Of a stretch of 7,968 nt of DNA, positions 1 to 5,409 are shown in pieces; position 1 is the first letter of the stretch; each line of letters opens with the position of its first letter. The stretch lies in NCBI GenBank assembly GCA_964513285.1, contig CAZEML010000204.1, forward strand, positions 1 to 7,968. Reading direction: 5' to 3'. The notes beneath the pieces were generated by a model that had not been told where the DNA came from, did not search any database, and saw nothing but the letters and a program-made list of their open reading frames with translations. A program made the position numbers and the translations under genes. Source of the stretch: UBA11606 sp964513285. Its GTDB lineage: Bacteria > Actinomycetota > Acidimicrobiia > Acidimicrobiales > Aldehydirespiratoraceae.

Positions 1-1219
1 CCGCGAACATGGGGCGCGCGTAGTCGTCGACTCCGCGCTCGAGGAAGTCGACGGTGAACTGGTCGGTCAGCACGTAGAGCATCCGGGCGATGTAGTTGCG
101 GTCGTCCCAGACGCCCTGCCCGCCGGAGTAGACGTACAGCGACTCGGTCGCGCCGTCGGCTCCGAGGGTCGGCACGGCCAACGTCGACTCAGGCTCGAGG
201 AAGGCGTGATCGATGCGCTGGGTCTGGAAGGTCTGACGGGCGACGTGGGTGGAGCGGGCCAGCGCCTCGTCGACGGCGCCGCGTGCGTAGGTCGAGCGGC
301 TGAGCATGTTGCCGTCGAGGGTCCACACCGCGTCCTCGTTCGACGCGAGGGCGGCTTCAGGGTCGGTCAGCGGCTCGAGCACCCCGTAGGTGACCGCCAC
401 CGCCGAGGTCGCCGCCCGAGCTTGGGCCCGGGTCTCCGCGACGACGAGCGCGAGCACATCGCCGAGGTAGGAGGTGCGGCCACCGACGGGTATGAAGGCC
501 GGCCAGTCCTTGTGAATCAGACCGCTGCGGAGTTCGCCCGGGACGTCGTCGGCGGTGAGGACCGCGATCACGCCGGGCATGGCGAGTGCAGCGGTCGGGT
601 CGATCGCCTCGATGTCGGCTCGGGCGTGCTCGCTCAGCACCACCGCGCCGTGGAGGCAACCCTCGGGCTCCATGTCGTCGATGAACCCGCGGTCGCCGAG
701 GGTGAGCGCCTGGCCCTCGTACTTCACACCCCGCCCGCCGACACCGCCGTCGGTGATCGCGACCGGGGTCTCGCCCGCCGCGAGCGACTCAACGGCATCG
801 AGGATCTTGACGTAGCCGGTGCAGCGGCAGAGATGGGCGCCGAGGTGACGGGCCGCGTCGTCGCGGGTGGTCTCCTTGTCGCGTCCGAGGAGCGCGACGG
901 TGCGCATCACGATGCCGGGGGTGCAGAAGCCGCACTGCAGGGCGCCGTGGGCGGCGAACGCGTCGGCCATGCGCTGACGTTCGGCCTCGTCGACGCCTTC
1001 GAGGGTGGTGATCTCCGCCCCGGTGGCCTTCTCGAGCGAGGTCTGGCAGGAGATGCGGGCCTTGCCGTCGATCAGCACCGTGCAGCACCCACACTGGCCC
1101 GACGGCGAGCAGCCGTCCTTCGGTGAGGTGACCCGCAACTCGTCGCGCAGTGCCGCGAGGAGATGTTCGTGATGATCGCCGACCGAGACGGGGGCGCCAT
1201 TGACGGAGAACTCAGCCAT
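1..1219 (-). CDS. Molybdenum hydroxylase of the xanthine dehydrogenase family, fused [2Fe-2S] + Mo-pterin domains (partial, C-terminus beyond left edge)
   Basis: The first 406 residues are visible; the gene runs off the left edge. Residues 1-75 are a plant-type ferredoxin domain with cluster cysteines C37, C43, C46 and C58. Residues 80-148 are the helical second [2Fe-2S] domain, with C96/C99 in QCGFCTPG and C131/C133 in CRCTGY. From about residue 165 the aldehyde oxidase/xanthine dehydrogenase hammerhead domain begins (FIDDMEPEGCLHGAVV). The start of the Mo-cofactor domain follows, with HAFLEPES at 338-345 and GGQGVWDDR at 366-374. No FAD domain lies between the halves, so electrons must pass to a separate flavin subunit or another acceptor. 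The spacing C37-x5-C43 is one residue longer than the usual C-x4-C. Family members hydroxylate purines, other N-heterocycles or aldehydes; the substrate here is unknown, though a purine fits the neighbours. The ATG overlaps the stop of the upstream carbamoylase by 8 bp and has a good Shine-Dalgarno, so the start is well supported. Confidence 0.9.
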   Translation of the reverse strand, partial: MAEFSVNGAPVSVGDHHEHLLAALRDELRVTSPKDGCSPSGQCGCCTVLIDGKARISCQTSLEKATGAEITTLEGVDEAERQRMADAFAAHGALQCGFCTPGIVMRTVALLGRDKETTRDDAARHLGAHLCRCTGYVKILDAVESLAAGETPVAITDGGVGGRGVKYEGQALTLGDRGFIDDMEPEGCLHGAVVLSEHARADIEAIDPTAALAMPGVIAVLTADDVPGELRSGLIHKDWPAFIPVGGRTSYLGDVLALVVAETRAQARAATSAVAVTYGVLEPLTDPEAALASNEDAVWTLDGNMLSRSTYARGAVDEALARSTHVARQTFQTQRIDHAFLEPESTLAVPTLGADGATESLYVYSGGQGVWDDRNYIARMLYVLTDQFTVDFLERGVDDYARPMFA

Positions 1220-2243
1220 GGAACGGCTCCTGCGTGTACGGCGCGGGAGGGATCGCGCCCTTCTGTTCGGTGATCGGCCCGTAGACCTCGGGGCGCCGGT
1301 AGCGGTCGAAGTCGAAGAGCGTCTCCTTGTACTTGGAGGTGAGGCTCAGATCGATCTCGGCGGTGATCACCTCGTCGGCTTCGGTGCGGCAGTCGAGGAT
1401 GATCTGGCCGCTCGGCGCGATGATGCAGCTCTCGGCCAGCGACGGCACGCCCTCTTCGACCCCGCCCTTGCCGACCGCCACGACGTAGCAGCCGTTCTGG
1501 TAGGCGCCTGCTTGCATGACGAGCCGGTGATGGAAGCCCTGCAGCGGGTTCTGGCTCGGGTCGGGGGCGTAGTGCTTCGGCGTGTTGTAGCCGATCAGGA
1601 TCAGCTCGGCGCCCTTCAGGGCGAGCACCCGGTAGGTCTCGGGCCAACGGCGGTCGTTGCAGGTCGCCAGACCGACCACACCTCCGAAACACGACCAGGT
1701 GTGGAAGCCGTCGCCCGGCTCGAAGTAGCGCCGTTCGAGGTGCTGGAACTCGCGCCAGGGTTCGTGCTCGCGGTGACCGGGCAGGTGCACCTTGCGGTAC
1801 CAGCCCACGAGCGACCCGTCGCGCTCGACCAACATCTGGGTGTTGAACCGCCGACCCGTGCGGGTGAGTTCCGCGTACCCGATCGACATGCCGACCGACA
1901 GCTGGGCAGCCCGGTCGAAGAGTCGCTGGGTGACCTTGTTGGGCATCGAGCGCTCGTAGAACGAATCGAGGTCGAGATCGGGTTCGCCCTCGACGTACCA
2001 GCGAGGGAAGAAGGTGGTGAGCGTCAGCTCGGGGAAGGCCACCAGCTCGGAGCCCTCGGAGTGGGCGATCTCGAGCAGGCGGATCATCCGGTCGATGACC
2101 GACTCGCGAGGCTCGTGGCGGCCGATGGGTCCCATCTGCGCCGCGGACACCTTGATCTGGCGTGGGGGAGGGGCGGTGTGGGCCCCGTCGGCCGCGGCGT
2201 CGGGATCACCGGCGGCGGTCAGGTCGATCTCGTCTTCGCTCAT
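1212..2243 (-). CDS. N-carbamoyl-D-amino-acid hydrolase (nitrilase superfamily)
   Basis: This 343-residue cytoplasmic amidase should hydrolyse an N-carbamoyl (ureido) group to a free amine, CO2 and ammonia. The nitrilase triad is visible: E72 in FPELTLTTFFPRW, K151 in YRKVHLPGH and C195 in TCNDRRWPET. The sequence follows the Agrobacterium D-carbamoylase pattern closely, including LPGHxEHE, FQHLERRYFEPGD, GYNTP and a FHHxLxMQAGxYQNG stretch (H238/H239). The histidines that surround the active site in that enzyme (here H153, H168 and H238 or H239) are kept. That enzyme is about 304 residues. This one adds about 25 acidic, alanine-rich residues at the N-terminus and a short C-terminal tail. The chosen ATG lies 10 bp after the M20 hydrolase stop; a start at 2300 is possible but would overlap that gene by 47 bp and add an atypical leader. 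The real substrate could instead be a beta-ureido acid or carbamoyl-sarcosine-like compound, since specificity is not readable from sequence. Confidence 0.88.
   Translation of the reverse strand: MSEDEIDLTAAGDPDAAADGAHTAPPPRQIKVSAAQMGPIGRHEPRESVIDRMIRLLEIAHSEGSELVAFPELTLTTFFPRWYVEGEPDLDLDSFYERSMPNKVTQRLFDRAAQLSVGMSIGYAELTRTGRRFNTQMLVERDGSLVGWYRKVHLPGHREHEPWREFQHLERRYFEPGDGFHTWSCFGGVVGLATCNDRRWPETYRVLALKGAELILIGYNTPKHYAPDPSQNPLQGFHHRLVMQAGAYQNGCYVVAVGKGGVEEGVPSLAESCIIAPSGQIILDCRTEADEVITAEIDLSLTSKYKETLFDFDRYRRPEVYGPITEQKGAIPPAPYTQEPFHG
1227..1231 (-). promoter_or_regulatory. Shine-Dalgarno AGGAG for the Mo hydroxylase gene
   Basis: On the minus strand AGGAG lies 7 nt before the ATG at 1219, inside the last codons of the carbamoylase gene. 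It is the only strong, well-spaced ribosome binding site I see in the window. It fixes the start of the Mo hydroxylase and confirms that the two genes genuinely overlap. Confidence 0.75.
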
Positions 2244-2253
2244 GTCGGCACGC

Positions 2254-3507
2254 TCACGATGCAGCCAATTCGAGCATGACCTGCAGCAAGACGTTGGCAC
2301 CCGCCTCGAGATCGGCCGGCGCCGTGTACTCGGCGGGGTTGTGGCTGAGACCGTCGACGCTGGGCACGAACACCATGCCGGTCGGGCAGACCCGAGCCAG
2401 CATCTGGGCGTCGTGCCCGGCTCCCGACGGCATGCGGCGCACGGTGTGGTCGTGGGCGACCGCGGCGCGCTCGACCGCCGCCACGACCCGTTCGTCGAAC
2501 TCGACAGGGTCGAACCGGGCGAGGGTGCGGGTCTCGACCGCGCAGCCTTCGTCGGCGGCCGCAGCAGTCAGGAACTCGTGGGTTCGGCGCTCCGCCTCGA
2601 CGAGCACTCCGTTGTCGGTGTGGCGGAGATCGATGGTGAACGTCGCGTTCGCCGGCACCACGTTGACGAGGTTGGGGTGCAGCTCCATGCGGCCGACGGT
2701 GGCGACCTGAGGCGCCCCCAACTCCGTCGCGAGTTGGCGGACGAAGGCGGCGGTGCGGAAGGCGACGACGCCCGGGTCCTTCCGGAGCGCCATGGGCGTG
2801 GTGCCGGCGTGGTTCGACTGGCCGGTGACGGTCACCTCGGTCCAGCTGATGCCCTGCACCCCGGTGACGGCACCGATCGTGAGCTGCTCGGCTTCGAGCA
2901 CCGGGCCCTGTTCGACGTGGAGTTCGACGAAGGCGTGGGGTGGTTGTCCGGGCAGCGGCGCGCTGCCCAGGTAGCCGATGCGTTCGAGCTCGGCGCCGAG
3001 GATGGCGCCGTCGATGCCTTCGATCGCGTGGGCTTCCTCGACGCCCATGCCGCCGACATAGACGAGGCTGCCGAGCATGTCGGGCGGGAAGCGAGCCCCC
3101 TCCTCGTCGGTGAAGAACGCGACCGCGAGGTCTCGGGGTGGGGTGATGCCGGCCGTGCGGAGGGTCTCGACGACTTCCAGGCCGGCGAGCACCCCGAGGT
3201 TGCCGTCGTAGCGGCCACCGGTGCGGACGGTGTCGATGTGGGAGCCGGTCATCACCGGCGGGCCGTCGTGGGCGCCGTCCATCACCCCGACGACGTTGCC
3301 GATGCCGTCGATGGTGATCTCGAGCCCGAGATCGCGCATCCAGGAGACCACGAGATCGCGGCCCGCTTTGTCTTCGTCGGTGAGGGCGAGACGGGCGCAG
3401 CCCTCGGTGCCTTCGATCGCGCCGATCTCCGCCAGCGCCGCCAGGCGCTCGACGAGACGGTCGATGTCGATACGGAGCTCGCTGCCGAGCGGCGGGGGAC
3501 TTGCCAC
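2254..3507 (-). CDS. Zn-dependent M20-family amidohydrolase (N-carbamoyl-L-amino-acid hydrolase / allantoate amidohydrolase type)
   Basis: The 417-residue protein has the typical length and motifs of the HyuC/AllC branch of peptidase family M20. Predicted metal ligands are H90 (GSHIDTV), D101 (GGRYDGNLG), E136 (after E135 in TDEEGARF), H197 (ELHVEQGP) and H389 (GLSHNPAEYT). The dimerisation/substrate domain is marked by GQSNHAGTTPM (H233). PSGAGHDAQ (361-368) is also conserved. Enzymes of this branch cleave N-carbamoyl-L-amino acids, allantoate or beta-ureidopropionate; these activities cannot be separated from sequence. It is the first gene of the leftward operon and is followed 10 bp later by a carbamoylase of a different fold. 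The start is GTG. An in-frame TGA lies only nine codons upstream at 3532-3534 and no other start codon lies between, so the start is nearly certain. No Shine-Dalgarno is visible. Confidence 0.9.
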   Translation of the reverse strand: MASPPPLGSELRIDIDRLVERLAALAEIGAIEGTEGCARLALTDEDKAGRDLVVSWMRDLGLEITIDGIGNVVGVMDGAHDGPPVMTGSHIDTVRTGGRYDGNLGVLAGLEVVETLRTAGITPPRDLAVAFFTDEEGARFPPDMLGSLVYVGGMGVEEAHAIEGIDGAILGAELERIGYLGSAPLPGQPPHAFVELHVEQGPVLEAEQLTIGAVTGVQGISWTEVTVTGQSNHAGTTPMALRKDPGVVAFRTAAFVRQLATELGAPQVATVGRMELHPNLVNVVPANATFTIDLRHTDNGVLVEAERRTHEFLTAAAADEGCAVETRTLARFDPVEFDERVVAAVERAAVAHDHTVRRMPSGAGHDAQMLARVCPTGMVFVPSVDGLSHNPAEYTAPADLEAGANVLLQVMLELAAS

Positions 3508-3539
3508 GATGCGGCGGAATTTAACAAACTGTCAAAGCC
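3508..3539. promoter_or_regulatory. 32-bp divergent control region with 17-bp imperfect palindrome (candidate operator)
   Basis: This is the whole gap between the divergent M20 hydrolase and regulator genes. It is much richer in A and T than its surroundings. At 3520-3536 TTTAACA and TGTCAAA flank an AAC centre; the arms match as an inverted repeat at 6 of 7 positions. In-frame stops on both sides (TAA at 3522-3524 for the rightward gene, TGA at 3532-3534 for the leftward gene) fall inside the palindrome, so neither gene can start upstream of it. Possible leftward promoter: -35 TGGTCA (3546-3541), 17-bp spacer, -10 TAAATT (3523-3518), giving an almost leaderless GTG transcript. The palindrome would overlap that spacer and -10, as expected of a repressor site. 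The rightward ATG has no Shine-Dalgarno and may also be leaderless. The palindrome is seen; the promoter and operator roles are inferred. Confidence 0.55.
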
Positions 3540-4040
3540 ATGACCACAGCCGGGGATCACGACATTCGGGCCGAGTTCGTGGTCGAACCGTTCGTCGAGG
3601 GCGCGCCGGGCCATCACGTGAAGATGGCGCTCGAGGCGTGCCGCGCCCTCGGGCTCGAACCCGAGATGGGTCCGTTCGCGACCACGATCAGCGGGCCGAT
3701 CGAGCAGGTGAGCGATGCGGTGCGCGCGATGAGCCGGGCGGCGCTCGCTCATGGCGCGACCGCCGTGCAGGTCCGGATGGGGGAGACGCCGACCGTGGCC
3801 CGCTTCGGCGATCTGCACGACGCGCTCGGCCAGATGGTCGCCGCCGTCGAGGAGCAGCTCGGCGCGCCGCTCGCGGAGCTGTCGCGAGAACAGAAGCAGG
3901 CGGCGGTTCGGATCCTCGACCAGCGAGGTGCGTTCCTGCTCCGAAAGGCGGTCGAGTCGGTGGGCGAGATGATGGGCGTCAGCCGCATCACGATCTACAA
4001 CTACCTGAATGCGATCAACGCCGATGGCGCCGATGGCTGA
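3540..4040 (+). CDS. Transcriptional regulator: YkoF/MTH1187-like ligand-binding domain fused to DauR/YheO-like HTH
   Basis: The protein has 166 residues. Residues 9-82 resemble the ferredoxin-like fold of the YkoF/MTH1187 thiamine or hydroxymethylpyrimidine-binding family: AEFVVEPFVE at the start, then LGLEPEMGPFATTISG, then AALAHGATAVQVRM. Residues 83-112 form a probable helical linker. Residues 113-158 match the DauR-like helix-turn-helix (HTH_22 type), with LSREQKQAAVRILDQRGAF, then AVESVGEMMGVSRITIYNYL. The natural reading is a one-component regulator in which a small heterocycle or ureido compound binds the N-terminal domain and changes DNA binding. Its place next to the shared control region suggests autoregulation and control of both arms. 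Its last 8 bases overlap the deaminase gene. The start is fixed by the in-frame TAA at 3522. The ligand and the sign of regulation are unknown. Domain assignments come from motif recall without a profile search. Confidence 0.78.
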   Translation: MTTAGDHDIRAEFVVEPFVEGAPGHHVKMALEACRALGLEPEMGPFATTISGPIEQVSDAVRAMSRAALAHGATAVQVRMGETPTVARFGDLHDALGQMVAAVEEQLGAPLAELSREQKQAAVRILDQRGAFLLRKAVESVGEMMGVSRITIYNYLNAINADGADG

Positions 4041-5397
4041 CCTCCTGGTCCGCAACGCCGGACTGATCGCCACCGTCGACGCCGACCGTCGCGAGTTGGC
4101 CGGGGGATGGGTGGCGGTCACCGATGGCCTCATCTCCGGGGTTGGTTCCTCGACCGACCCCGAACCCGACGCGACCCGGACCCTCGACGCCGACGGTGGG
4201 CTCGTCACGCCCGGGCTGATCAACACCCACCATCACCTGTTCCAGAACCTCACGCGGGCGTATCCGCCGATGACCTCGGCGCCGCTCTTCGGCTGGCTGC
4301 AGTCGCTCTACCCGCTCTGGACCGCAGCGATCGACGAGGAGGCCGAGTACCTGGCGGCGTGGGTCGGGCTCGCCGAGCTCGCCCTGTCGGGATGCACGAC
4401 CTCGTCGGATCACCACTATCTCCATCCCGTCCGGGCCGGTGATCTGCTCGGGGCGGAGATCCGGGCCGCCGCCGACCTCGGGATGCGCTTTCACCCCACC
4501 TATGCGTCGATGTCGCTCGGCGAGTCCAAGGGCGGGCTTCCCCCCGACGAGGCGGTGCGCGACGAGGACGACATCCTCGCGGAGTCCCAGCGGGCGGTGG
4601 AGCGCCACCACGACCCCCGCCATGGCTCGATGGTGCAGATCGCGCTCGCTCCGTGTTCTCCGTTCACGGTGTCGACCGATCTGATGATCCGCAGTGCCGA
4701 GCTGGCCGAGCGGCTCGACGTCCGCCTCCACACCCACCTCGCGGAGAACGCCGAGGACGACGAGTTCGCCCTCGCCACCTTCGGGATGCGGCCGGTCGAC
4801 TACTACGAGCACTGCGGCTGGATGTCGGACCGCAGCTGGGGCGCCCATGTCGTGATGCCGAACCCGGAGGAGGTGGCTCGCCTCGGAGCGGCCGGTGTCG
4901 GGATCGCCCACTGCCCGAGCTCCAACATGATCCTCTCGTCGGGGATCGCGCCGGTCGTCGACCTGCGCGCCGCGGGGTGTCACGTGGGTCTCGGCTGCGA
5001 TGGCTCCTCGTCGGCGGACTCGGCCTCGCTGTGGCAAGAGGCCCGGCTGTCGATGCTGCAGGGCAAGTTGCGCAGCGGCGCCGACGCGATGGACGCGCGC
5101 ACCACGCTCGAGGTCGCGACCCGTGGCGGCGCCGGTTGTCTCGGACGGGTCGGCGAACTCGGCGAACTGTCGGTCGGGGCGGTCGGTGACCTCGCGGTCT
5201 GGAAGCTCGACGGGCCGATCTTCGCCGGGGTGGTCGAGGACCTCATCGAGGGCTGGCTGCGGACGGGCCCCCACGCGGCTTGGCACACGATCGTCGCTGG
5301 TCGTCCCGTCGTCGAGTCCGGCCTCCTGGTCGCGCCAGACCTCGACGAGAAGCTCGCCGACCACGCCGCGGCGGCGCGGCGGTTCCGGCCCGCCTGA
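4033..5397 (+). CDS. 8-oxoguanine deaminase-like amidohydrolase (AtzA/TrzN/SsnA superfamily)
   Basis: This 454-residue metal-dependent deaminase belongs to the amidohydrolase superfamily. Ligands and catalytic residues line up with AtzA-type enzymes: H66 and H68 in NTHHHLFQ, H235 and E238 in LHTHLAE, H272 in WGAHVV and D323 in GLGCDGSSS. Subgroup marks of the 8-oxoguanine deaminase (formerly hydroxydechloroatrazine ethylaminohydrolase) group are present: SGCTTSSDHHYL (119-130), SMSLGESKGGLPPD (159-172), LAPCSPFTVS (205-214) and HCPSSNM (293-299). The expected reaction would turn 8-oxoguanine or isocytosine-like substrates into the oxo product plus ammonia. 8-oxoguanine would give urate, which suits the purine theme. 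The start at 4033 gives the usual MADLLVRNA beginning and overlaps the regulator stop by 8 bp. No Shine-Dalgarno precedes it, so translational coupling is likely. In-frame ATGs at 4009 and 4024 are less likely. Guanine, hydroxytriazine or another aminoheterocycle remain possible substrates. Confidence 0.87.
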   Translation: MADLLVRNAGLIATVDADRRELAGGWVAVTDGLISGVGSSTDPEPDATRTLDADGGLVTPGLINTHHHLFQNLTRAYPPMTSAPLFGWLQSLYPLWTAAIDEEAEYLAAWVGLAELALSGCTTSSDHHYLHPVRAGDLLGAEIRAAADLGMRFHPTYASMSLGESKGGLPPDEAVRDEDDILAESQRAVERHHDPRHGSMVQIALAPCSPFTVSTDLMIRSAELAERLDVRLHTHLAENAEDDEFALATFGMRPVDYYEHCGWMSDRSWGAHVVMPNPEEVARLGAAGVGIAHCPSSNMILSSGIAPVVDLRAAGCHVGLGCDGSSSADSASLWQEARLSMLQGKLRSGADAMDARTTLEVATRGGAGCLGRVGELGELSVGAVGDLAVWKLDGPIFAGVVEDLIEGWLRTGPHAAWHTIVAGRPVVESGLLVAPDLDEKLADHAAAARRFRPA

Positions 5398-5409
5398 CGG
5401 CTCAGGAGG
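5390..5409. terminator. Weak hairpin across the convergent stop codons
   Basis: CCTGA (5393-5397) and TCAGG (5402-5406) pair around a CGGC loop. Two more C-G pairs form beyond a single mismatch (5390-5391 with 5408-5409). Each arm contains the stop codon of one of the two converging genes. There is no T tract on either side, so this is at best a weak or shared bidirectional terminator. Confidence 0.25.

Noticed and set aside
61..370. Repeated decamer GGTCGGTCAG at 61-70 and 361-370.
   Set aside because: Both copies encode Leu-Thr-Asp within the same coding sequence and the flanks do not match. This is a codon-use coincidence and not a repeat element.
206..1126. Plus-strand 306-codon open frame opposite the Mo hydroxylase.
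   Set aside because: It lies antisense to a frame with eight iron-sulfur cysteines and clear domain motifs, and has no recognisable domain of its own.
2244..2300. Earlier start for the D-carbamoylase at 2300.
   Set aside because: It would overlap the M20 gene by 47 bp and add a Cys-rich leader (MPTSCCRSCSN) unlike the family. The ATG at 2243 is 10 bp after the upstream stop.
3530..3535. Perfect TTGACA (minus strand) read as a -35 box.
   Set aside because: No -10-like hexamer lies 16-18 bp downstream; that position falls on GCATCG at the start codon. The hexamer is better explained as one arm of the palindrome.
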